64,000 nt of DNA, taken from contig NZ_KL370782.1 in NCBI RefSeq assembly GCF_000701445.1, forward strand, positions 1 through 64,000. The letters run 5' to 3'. The first letter of the stretch is position 1. Each line of letters starts with the position of its first letter. Of the stretch, positions 18,702 through 25,376 are shown piece by piece. The stretch comes from Brevundimonas bacteroides DSM 4726 (GTDB lineage Bacteria; Pseudomonadota; Alphaproteobacteria; Caulobacterales; Caulobacteraceae). Under the pieces are notes generated by a model that saw nothing but the letters and a program-made list of their open reading frames with translations, was not told the DNA's origin and did not search any database. Position numbers and translations under genes: made by a program.

Positions 18702-19258
18702 GCGGCAAGCTCCACATTCGGGACGGTCGCCCAGACCGTGGCCAGGTGTTCGACCTCGGCCAGGCGGCGAAGCCAGCCCTTGCCGAACGTGTCGAAGGTC
18801 GACAGCGAGCGATAAAACTCCTCGCGGATCTCGCTCAGGCGATCGACCAGGCGTTCGGGGCGCAGAGCCAGGGCGGCGGCGATCGTTTTCGGGCCGACGA
18901 TCCCGTCCTCGGCGACGCCGGCGGCGCGCTGCAGATAGCGGATCGCCCGCTTCGTCCCCGAGTTCACCGCCAGGTCGAAGATCATGTAATCGACGCCGGG
19001 CGGAAGGCGGTCACAGGCCGCCTTGAGCCAGTACCCGTCATAATAGACGGGGGCGGCCGTGGTCGGCGTCAGTAGCCGCAGATCCGCGACGTCGACGTCG
19101 CCGTCGCCGTCCAGATCCAGACGCCAGGCCTTGGCCGTTCCGAGGGTGATCCCGAGGTTCGTCGCGCCCCCGGGGTCGCGGGGGTGATTGACGAAGCCGC
19201 CCTCATGACGAAGCAGGAAAGGCAAGGCGCGCTGAAACCGCGCCCGTTCGCTGAGCAT
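18698..19258 (-). CDS. Endolysin: GH108 muramidase with peptidoglycan-binding domain and an EF-hand/dockerin-like insert
   Basis: 186 residues. N-terminal glycosyl hydrolase 108 signature LLRHEGGFVNHPRDPGGATNLGIT with catalytic Glu19; the C-terminal part (AVNSGTKRAIRYLQRAAGVAEDGIVGPKTIAAA) matches the PG_binding_3 domain usually paired with it. It cleaves the glycan strands of murein at lysis. At residues 48-60 the sequence DLDGDGDVDVADL fits a calcium loop of dockerin/EF-hand type, where family members more often have a short linker. No signal peptide is seen, so export depends on a holin. Confidence 0.88.
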   Translation of the reverse strand: MLSERARFQRALPFLLRHEGGFVNHPRDPGGATNLGITLGTAKAWRLDLDGDGDVDVADLRLLTPTTAAPVYYDGYWLKAACDRLPPGVDYMIFDLAVNSGTKRAIRYLQRAAGVAEDGIVGPKTIAAALALRPERLVDRLSEIREEFYRSLSTFDTFGKGWLRRLAEVEHLATVWATVPNVELAA

Positions 19259-19309
19259 GGTCGTTCTCCGGATTTGGGGTCTGAGGCGACGCGGCCGTCG
19301 GGCGCGCCG

Positions 19310-19645
19310 CTATCGGCGCGGGCGGTGGGCCGTCGTGACGATCTCGGGCCCGCGATCGCCGCCGAGGAAGGGTGAATCGATCGAGCGGGCCCGCTGCTCG
19401 ATCCGGCGGCCGTACGTCAGGACGACCAAGCCGAGGACGCCAGCGAGGAACACAAGGTCGCCCAGGCCGACGCCGCCGGCGCTCAGGCGCGAAGGGGCGG
19501 CCATGACCAGGCCTGACGCGATGGCGCAGAGGGCGATGCGTTCGCCCCGGGGCGCGGACGCCCAATCGAGCAGCGCGACCAGGACGACGATCGCGACGAT
19601 GGCGCTCGCCAGGGCTCCGCAGGGGATCAGGAACAGCGCGCTCAT
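19310..19645 (-). CDS. Small membrane protein, lysis cassette (holin candidate)
   Basis: 111 residues with about three hydrophobic segments (FLIPCGALASAIVAIVVLVALL; IALCAIASGLVMAA; GDLVFLAGVLGLVVLTYG) and a charged C-terminus. I chose the ATG at 19645, which overlaps the preceding stop as ATGA. Position directly before the endolysin and length fit a holin or antiholin; no family is recognised. Confidence 0.65.
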   Translation of the reverse strand: MSALFLIPCGALASAIVAIVVLVALLDWASAPRGERIALCAIASGLVMAAPSRLSAGGVGLGDLVFLAGVLGLVVLTYGRRIEQRARSIDSPFLGGDRGPEIVTTAHRPRR

Positions 19646-19998
19646 GCCGGACCGACCTTGACCTTGAGCAGGCTCAGCGGATCGCCGGCCAGTTTCTGCA
19701 GCCAAGCCAGGAGCTTCGGCAGGCATCCCATGGCGCAGAGGCCCGTCAGGAACAGGATCGCCTTGGCCACCGTCCCGGGAAGGTCGCCTGGCCAGAACAG
19801 GTCGAGGAGCGAGCAGATCGCCGGCGCGAGGAAGATCGCCGAAAGCAGGCCGACCAGAACGGCGACCATGCGCCCCCGGATCGTCAGCGTCTCGACGAAG
19901 GCGAGCGACAGCACCGCCCCGGCGAACCCGGGGGCGAATGCTATGACTTTCGCCAGGACGCCAGCGATGGCGGGTTCGGTAAGCGGAGCGTCGGCCAT
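19642..19998 (-). CDS. Membrane protein, lysis cassette (holin candidate)
   Basis: 118 residues with three predicted transmembrane segments (VIAFAPGFAGAVLSLAFVETL; MVAVLVGLLSAIFLAPAICSLL; TVAKAILFLTGLCAMGCLPKLL) and a basic C-terminus (LLKVKVGPA). This is a class I holin-like topology. It is translationally coupled to the following small membrane protein. Which of the two is the holin and which a partner cannot be told from sequence. Confidence 0.65.
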   Translation of the reverse strand: MADAPLTEPAIAGVLAKVIAFAPGFAGAVLSLAFVETLTIRGRMVAVLVGLLSAIFLAPAICSLLDLFWPGDLPGTVAKAILFLTGLCAMGCLPKLLAWLQKLAGDPLSLLKVKVGPA

Positions 19999-20093
19999 GC
20001 GGCCTCCTATGGATTCGATGATGCAACAGGGTTGTCGTCGCCTCTGACGGGCGACTTGACTTCGACCGCCGCGGGAGGGCCCGGCGACGCGGA

Positions 20094-20918
20094 TCAGAGC
20101 TGGTCTGAGAAGGCGATGGCGTTCAGGCGATCCATGACCATGCGACCGGCGTCGACGGTGTGGACGTAGGTTCCGAGGAAGAGGGCCGGCGAGCGCCAGC
20201 CGCCCGCTTCCATGGCGACGCGGACATTGACGCCCGCATTCAGAGCATTCGTCGCAAAGGCGTGACGCCCGACGACATGGCTGGACTTGTACGGCAACCC
20301 CGCCCGGGCACAGACCGCCTTGATCCGCTCATTGACGGAGTATCGGCTTGTGTAGCGAAACACCCGTTCGCCCGGCCGCGGATCGAGCGCGCGGATCCGC
20401 TCGATCAGGGGATCCGGAAGCCAGCGGAGACTGTCGACGTCGGTTTTCGTCCGGACCAGGACTGCAGTCCGCCGAACCAGGTCGACGGACTGGCCCTCCA
20501 AGGCGACGGCCTCCGATACGCGCGCAGCGGTCATGTTCATGAACAGGACGCAGCCCGCGAGATGAAACAGACCGTCAGCGTCGCAGCGCTCCAGAAAGCG
20601 TTCCATCCACCGGCGGTTCGCCGGGAGAGCCCTGCGGGTCGGCGGGGCCCTCAGAAGGCGTATCCGGACAGGCGTTCGCCATCCGAGATCGTGCGCGTGG
20701 TAAAGGACGGCCCGGGCCGGGGTTATCACCTGACGATTGCGCGTCGCATTGGATGCTTCCGGATACAGATCAAAGGCCGCCCGATGCACCGCCATAGGCG
20801 TCACGGTCGCCACGTCCGATGCGCCGAAGATGGCGATCAGCCGCGAGATGAACCGGGCCTCGCCGCCATGCTCAACGTAGCTTGCGGCGGCCTGGGCGAA
20901 GGTGAAGGGAGCGGTCAT
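20094..20918 (-). CDS. int: Tyrosine recombinase (phage integrase)
   Basis: 274 residues from the ATG at 20918. Catalytic set visible: Arg133 (TAARVSE), Lys158 (RTKTDVDS), His214 and Arg218 (SSHVVGRHAFATNAL), Trp241 (GGWRSP) and Tyr251 (FLGTYVHT). The N-terminal part is a SAM-like core-binding domain. It would integrate and excise this prophage at the tRNA-Leu site. Unusually, it lies on the late strand between tail-fibre and lysis genes, 3.7 kb from attL. Upstream in-frame ATGs at 20933 and 20978 are alternative starts. Confidence 0.9.
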   Translation of the reverse strand: MTAPFTFAQAAASYVEHGGEARFISRLIAIFGASDVATVTPMAVHRAAFDLYPEASNATRNRQVITPARAVLYHAHDLGWRTPVRIRLLRAPPTRRALPANRRWMERFLERCDADGLFHLAGCVLFMNMTAARVSEAVALEGQSVDLVRRTAVLVRTKTDVDSLRWLPDPLIERIRALDPRPGERVFRYTSRYSVNERIKAVCARAGLPYKSSHVVGRHAFATNALNAGVNVRVAMEAGGWRSPALFLGTYVHTVDAGRMVMDRLNAIAFSDQL

Positions 20919-21085
20919 CCGCCCAAGGATCATCCGACGCGGGAGGGGCCAATGCCCTACATCCGACAGGGGATGCATCTCGCCCGAGGGCTGAGATTAA
21001 CCATCTAAGCGTTCAGAGATACAGCCTCCGGGCGTCCAATGGATCGAGGTTTGCCCCCCCCACATTTTTGAGAGGGGCGTGGGGG

Positions 21086-22198
21086 TCAGCCGATCCTCCA
21101 GTTGGTTCCATCGCTGTAGACAGGAACGCCATTCGAGCCCCCGCCCGCGACGATGGAGGCGAAGGTCGTCGCATTGGCATCAGAGACGAAGGCCCGCGCT
21201 CCAGCGCCCGCGCCTGTTCCAGAGGCACTCGGGAGCGTGGCAACGGTGTAGACCGTTCCCTTCTGGACACCGCGCAGAACGGTCTGGGTGACGTTCACGT
21301 TGCCGATGACGACCTGATTGTCGAGCGTGCAGGTCGCTTGGTAGCCGAGCGCCGTCTGATTGGTGCCCGTGGCAACGCCGCCCGTGCCCCAGCCAAAGTA
21401 GGAGTTGAACTGGCCGGTCGTGTTGCTTTGACCAGCGGACAGACCTACGGCGGTGTTCCTGATACCGGTCGTGGTGCTGAATAGAGCGTCTTTGCCGAAG
21501 GCAGTCACATCGGCGGCGGTCGTAATGTTGTAAACGACGCGATGGCCCACCGCAGTGACGCCGTCGCCACCTGCGCCAGTGTTGATCAGGGCCGCTTGAG
21601 AACCGATGATGACGCTGAAGGCGCGAGACGTAGTGCTCTTGGCGACCCCGCCTCCGATCAGCACATTCTCTCTGCCCTGGGCCAGCAGTTCGGCGGCCAC
21701 ATAGCCCATGATGACGTTGTCATAGCCGGTCGTGAAGCCGAGGGCCAAGTTACCGGCATCAACCGGAACCGGGGCCAGGCTCCAACCTGACGAGTCACCA
21801 ACACACGTATTGTTCGCCGCATAACCGGCTTTTCCGAGGGCGCGACGACCCACACCAACATCACCGACTCCGGCGGTCTGAAGTTCCCCTGCTTCCCAGC
21901 CGATATGAACCACGTCGATGCACGCGGTGGAGAGGCGGCCCGCCTCCGACCCAATCCAAACGTTACCGGTGCCGGTGAGGTGGTTCGGAGCTGCGTTCCA
22001 TCCCAGCGCCACGTTATGCGTTGCTGATCCGACCGCTGCCAAAGCGTTGACGCCGATACCCGTGTTGGCCACGCCGGTCGTAGTGGTGTTTCCTGCGTTT
22101 TTGCCCGCGAACAGAAGGTCGGTCGTGCTCGCCTCGTTTACGAGGGAGCCCAAATCCCTGAGGGCCGATTTGTCGAGGATGCCGTCTGCAATTGTCAT
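21086..22198 (-). CDS. Receptor-binding tail fibre with YadA-head-like repeats
   Basis: 370 residues. After a short N-terminus, repeats of the form N-x-(A/V/G)-(V/L/I)-G-x-x-A recur every 14-30 residues (NTGIGVNAL, HNVALGWNAA, GNVWIGSEAG, GNLALGFTTG, ENVLIGGGVA, RNTAVGLSAG). This is the left-handed beta-roll repeat of trimeric autotransporter heads and some phage fibres. The C-terminus (ARAFVSDANATTF...PVYSDGTNWRIG) is a motif common at fibre tips. Base composition and codon use look less GC-rich than the neighbouring genes, consistent with separate acquisition. It starts 1 bp after a tiny upstream ORF. Confidence 0.75.
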   Translation of the reverse strand: MTIADGILDKSALRDLGSLVNEASTTDLLFAGKNAGNTTTTGVANTGIGVNALAAVGSATHNVALGWNAAPNHLTGTGNVWIGSEAGRLSTACIDVVHIGWEAGELQTAGVGDVGVGRRALGKAGYAANNTCVGDSSGWSLAPVPVDAGNLALGFTTGYDNVIMGYVAAELLAQGRENVLIGGGVAKSTTSRAFSVIIGSQAALINTGAGGDGVTAVGHRVVYNITTAADVTAFGKDALFSTTTGIRNTAVGLSAGQSNTTGQFNSYFGWGTGGVATGTNQTALGYQATCTLDNQVVIGNVNVTQTVLRGVQKGTVYTVATLPSASGTGAGAGARAFVSDANATTFASIVAGGGSNGVPVYSDGTNWRIG

Positions 22199-22199
22199 G

Positions 22200-22334
22200 T
22201 CAGGAAGCCTTCAGCCAATAGCCGCCTTGGGCGCGGCGGACAGGAGTGGAGTTGGGAAAGCGCCACGCATTTCCGGGCACACCCTTCGATGGGGAGAGGG
22301 CGGCCAGGCGGCGAGAGAGCGGTCCGGCGAGCAT
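22200..22334 (-). CDS. Possible 44-residue phage protein
   Basis: An ATG at 22334 with AGGGG upstream opens a 44-codon frame that exactly fills the gap between the gene ending at 22345 and the fibre gene starting at 22198 (TGA then C then ATG). The peptide is basic (GPLSRRLAALSPSKGVPGNAW...) with a WLKAS end. Tight packing and the ribosome-binding site support it; no family is recognised. Confidence 0.45.
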   Translation of the reverse strand: MLAGPLSRRLAALSPSKGVPGNAWRFPNSTPVRRAQGGYWLKAS

Positions 22335-22344
22335 GACGAAACCC

Positions 22345-23025
22345 CTAGGGCTGAATGATCACCGTCAACGTCCGGGCGGCGACCTGAGGGACCGCGGCGC
22401 CGTTCAGGACGCTGCGCAGTTTGAAGCGGCTGAGATGCAGGAAGTCGGCCGCGTCGATCGCCACGCGCCGCGCCGCCGTCAGCGCGCCGACCTTGACCAG
22501 CTGCTCGACGCCGAGCTGATCGAACGCCGGCGAGAAGGCGGCCCCGTTGGCGACGGAGACGGCCAGGTCGGCGGTCGTCCAGCCGTTCGGAACGGTGATC
22601 CCGACGACCTTGGCGGACCCGATATCGATCTCGGCGGATATGCTGTCCCCCGCTGCGAACGCGACGGTGATCTCGACCAGCGGGGCGTTACCGACCGGGG
22701 CGGCGATCGCCGGGGCTTCGATGAACGCCAGTCGCTGTCCGGGCGTGACCGCGATCGTCTGCGGCGAGCCCGGAAACGCGAGGACGTCCTCGCCGTCCGC
22801 CGTCGCATCGCCCCATCCGGTCACATAGACCGCGCCGGACAAGACGATCACGCGCGCCAGGCCCCGTTCGCCCGCGAAGCCCGGAGCGGCCTCGCTTTCG
22901 AGTGAAACCGCGCCGACGTCGAGGGTCTGGGATCCGTACGACCGGGCGATCGCTTCCTCGACCTGGCCACGCGCGGAATCGACGCTGGCCATCGCCAGCC
23001 ACTCAAGGCGAACCTTGGCCGTCAT
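22345..23025 (-). CDS. Phage structural protein of unknown function
   Basis: 226 residues, beta-rich and acidic-neutral with few charged clusters (VIVLSGAVYVTGWGDATADGEDVLAFPGSPQTIAV...). The composition resembles virion or decoration proteins. Its place between the tail genes (gpD, DUF1353) and the fibre suggests a tail-tip or fibre-attachment role. No family recognised. Confidence 0.6.
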   Translation of the reverse strand: MTAKVRLEWLAMASVDSARGQVEEAIARSYGSQTLDVGAVSLESEAAPGFAGERGLARVIVLSGAVYVTGWGDATADGEDVLAFPGSPQTIAVTPGQRLAFIEAPAIAAPVGNAPLVEITVAFAAGDSISAEIDIGSAKVVGITVPNGWTTADLAVSVANGAAFSPAFDQLGVEQLVKVGALTAARRVAIDAADFLHLSRFKLRSVLNGAAVPQVAARTLTVIIQP

Positions 23026-23057
23026 CTTGATCTCCGATGTTGGATTTGTGCGAGGCG

Positions 23058-23075
23058 ATGCGAACCGGGTTCGCA
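23058..23075. repeat. Dispersed palindrome, copy 2
   Basis: ATGCGAACCGGGTTCGCA, missing only the final T of the 19-bp consensus, with a central G on the plus strand. It lies in the 54-bp gap between genes ending and starting at 23080 and 23025. Confidence 0.88.
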
Positions 23076-23079
23076 GCCC

Positions 23080-23634
23080 TCAAAAGGAAAGCAGAAGGGC
23101 GAACGCACACTCGATCAGCGCCCAGCCGATCGAGGACCAGCATGTCGCCGCGACCAGGACGCCGAGCGTCCAGGCCAGCGCGACGCTGGAGACGATGCGC
23201 CGGCGGGGCGGACGGTTCGCGGGATGACGCGGGCCGAAGCTGCGTCCGCCGAAAAGGCGGACGAAGGCGAAGCGCAGAAGCCGCCACCACATCGGGGCGT
23301 ACGTCTGGCCCTCGGCCTTGAGCTTGGCCGCCTCGACGCCCATCGCCTCAAGCCAGATCCGATCGGCCTCCAGCCTTGGCCGGGCGCCGGTCCGATACAG
23401 TTCGTCATGAACGACGTCCGACTTCGCGCAGAGGCCGAACGGCGGGTCGATCAGCCAGGTCAGCCGGGGCGTGCTTCCGTAGTCGGAACCGCAGCCCGGC
23501 TCGATCTCGACCAGGTCGCCGGAGCCTTCGAAGCCGACTTCGTAAGCGAAGGGCTCGACGACGTCGACGCAGCGCCGGCCGTGTTCGGTGCGGTACGCGA
23601 CCCGGACGATCAGGTCGCGAGTGAACGAACTCAT
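23080..23634 (-). CDS. DUF1353-family phage protein with C-terminal membrane segment
   Basis: 184 residues. The N-terminal half matches the DUF1353 pattern common in tailed phages: a GCGSDYGSTPRLTWLIDPPFG stretch followed by the conserved VVHDELYRTG with a His-Asp pair. The C-terminal end is a hydrophobic helix (SVALAWTLGVLVAATCWSSIGWALI). The function of the family is unknown; it is frequently found near tail and lysis genes. Confidence 0.75.
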   Translation of the reverse strand: MSSFTRDLIVRVAYRTEHGRRCVDVVEPFAYEVGFEGSGDLVEIEPGCGSDYGSTPRLTWLIDPPFGLCAKSDVVHDELYRTGARPRLEADRIWLEAMGVEAAKLKAEGQTYAPMWWRLLRFAFVRLFGGRSFGPRHPANRPPRRRIVSSVALAWTLGVLVAATCWSSIGWALIECAFALLLSF

Positions 23635-23651
23635 GATAGCCCCCCGACTGT

Positions 23652-24725
23652 TCAGGTTGTCGGCGAGGACCCCTGTCGTTCATCGCGGCCGGCGGATCCC
23701 TGCGGCTGGCCGAGTTCGATCGACGTCGTCAGCCCGCCCGATCGATCGATCGAATGTTCGACGGCGTCGATACGGTAATCCCCGTCGATCCCGGGGCGAG
23801 CGCCGATGACGCGGCAAATCCCCTCGGGCTTGGCGCTGACGTCCGCGTCGATCGAGACTGTCCCTGCGCCCGACGATCGTTCGGCCTCGGCCGCCGATGC
23901 GTTGGCCTGGTCGCGTGACGCGCCTTCGTCGGCCGCCGGATAGCGGACGACCAGGTCAGCGTCTGCGGTGTCCTCGGCGATCGGCGCGGTCTGCTCGCGA
24001 ACCGTCGCGGAGTCGGGATCGTAATGGCGGGATCGAGCCCGGGTATGACGCGGCCGCCCGATGAACGGCGCGATATCCCAGCTCAGAAGGTTTCGGCCGT
24101 ACTCTGCGATGGTGACGTCGAGCTGACGTCCAGAAACGGCCGTCCCCGCGTTTCTGCGGATCAGGAGCGCCCGATCCCCGATGACCTTGAACGTCCCGCC
24201 GACTTCGCGGCCGAGGCGCTGGCCGAAAGCGAGGAAACTCTCGCCTTCCATGGCGAGATACGGGCGCTGGATCTGGGAAAGTTCGGGATCGACCCTGACG
24301 TCCGAGATCCCGGCCGATTGGCCCGCCTGGCGCAGCGCCTGCTCGATCGTCACGTCGTCGAAATGACGTTCCTGGATCTGCTTGGCCCGTCCTAAGACGT
24401 CTGCGCCCTTAGCTGAAACTGTCAGGATTCGGCCCCCACTGCGATCCCCCCGTGAACGGGTTTCGTCGACCGTCCCGACGAAGGCCAGGCTGAGGCCGCG
24501 AGCGTCCGATAGGCGGATCTCGATCCTCGCCCGGGGCCTGGGGAGAACGATCGAGCCCGCCCGGTCGTCGAGTTCGATCTCGGCCGTGTCTGACGACTGG
24601 CCCGCCGCATCCCTGACGCGCAGGGACTGCAGGACGGGCGCAAGGGCGGGCGATATGTCCCGCCCGTTCACGTCGACGCGGAAGCGGGCCAAAAGGGCCG
24701 CCGCCGCCGATGCGTCTCGCGCCAT
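23652..24725 (-). CDS. P2 gpD-like tail protein (late control D / tail hub)
   Basis: 357 residues from the ATG at 24725. It matches the phage late-control gene D family: an N-terminal beta domain (FRVDVNGRDISPALAPVLQSLRVRDAAGQSSDTAEIELDD) and a central KIQERHFDDVTIEQALRQ...GISDVRVDPEL segment. In the P2 virion gpD forms the hub under the baseplate. It directly follows tail protein X, the P2 order U-X-D. Confidence 0.85.
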   Translation of the reverse strand: MARDASAAAALLARFRVDVNGRDISPALAPVLQSLRVRDAAGQSSDTAEIELDDRAGSIVLPRPRARIEIRLSDARGLSLAFVGTVDETRSRGDRSGGRILTVSAKGADVLGRAKQIQERHFDDVTIEQALRQAGQSAGISDVRVDPELSQIQRPYLAMEGESFLAFGQRLGREVGGTFKVIGDRALLIRRNAGTAVSGRQLDVTIAEYGRNLLSWDIAPFIGRPRHTRARSRHYDPDSATVREQTAPIAEDTADADLVVRYPAADEGASRDQANASAAEAERSSGAGTVSIDADVSAKPEGICRVIGARPGIDGDYRIDAVEHSIDRSGGLTTSIELGQPQGSAGRDERQGSSPTT

Positions 24726-24729
24726 GGCG

Positions 24730-24957
24730 TTAATCCCAGAGCTGGATGATCTCCCGCTCGGCCGGCTGGGCGGCCTCCTGCAGGACGGGGAGGACGACAA
24801 CCGTCCCGAGGGGAATATAAGGCCCGAGCTGGGCGAGGCCGGGGTTCAGGGCGAGAACCTGTTCGACCAGGCCGGGGATCGGGCGGCGATACTTGCGCCA
24901 GACCAGGTCGGCCAGTGTTAGCTGATCCGCCGAAACGGTGATCGAGTCCGTCGTCAT
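24730..24957 (-). CDS. P2 gpX-like tail protein (LysM-like)
   Basis: 75 residues, with a LysM-like fold signature TLADLVWRKYRRPIPGLVEQVLALNPGLAQLGPYIPLGTVVVLP. This is the typical tail protein X of P2-like phages, which joins tube and hub. It overlaps the gpU stop by 4 bp and ends 4 bp before gpD starts. Confidence 0.85.
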   Translation of the reverse strand: MTTDSITVSADQLTLADLVWRKYRRPIPGLVEQVLALNPGLAQLGPYIPLGTVVVLPVLQEAAQPAEREIIQLWD

Positions 24958-25376
24958 TGGATCAGCCCCAGCTGCGCGCCCTGATACTCGCCCTCGGGCG
25001 GGGGATCCCCTTCCTTGAGCTGGATCTCGAACTCGATCACCCGGGCGACGCCCTGGGCGTTCAGGCTCCGTCCGGATTCCCGAAGCCCGAAGATCAGATA
25101 CCAGCCCATGGCCTGGCCATCGCCGCGTATCAGATGCTGGGCGGCCCCTGCGCTCTTGAGCTGCTCCAGCTCTTGCCATTCTTTCTCGCCGCCGAGCGCC
25201 TCCGGAAACAGCTTGCCCCGGAACGTCAGCTCGCGGGCGCTTTCGCCCATGAACTCGAATCCGGGCCGCCGCCCGAGGATCGGCTTTTCGGCGAAGTCGG
25301 CCCCCCCGGTCCGTTCGACTTCGTCGACGTTCAGGGGGGACACTTCGAAAACGATCGAGCCGAGGGCGTAGAGCAT
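24954..25376 (-). CDS. P2 gpU-like tail protein (tail terminator)
   Basis: 140 residues, the usual gpU length. It starts MLYALGSIVFEVSPLNVDEVERT and contains ILGRRPGFEFMGESARELTFRGKLFPEALGG...GWYLIFGL, the recognisable gpU core. It caps the tail tube at the head-proximal end. It sits after the tape measure gene, whose stop it touches. Confidence 0.88.
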   Translation of the reverse strand: MLYALGSIVFEVSPLNVDEVERTGGADFAEKPILGRRPGFEFMGESARELTFRGKLFPEALGGEKEWQELEQLKSAGAAQHLIRGDGQAMGWYLIFGLRESGRSLNAQGVARVIEFEIQLKEGDPPPEGEYQGAQLGLIQ

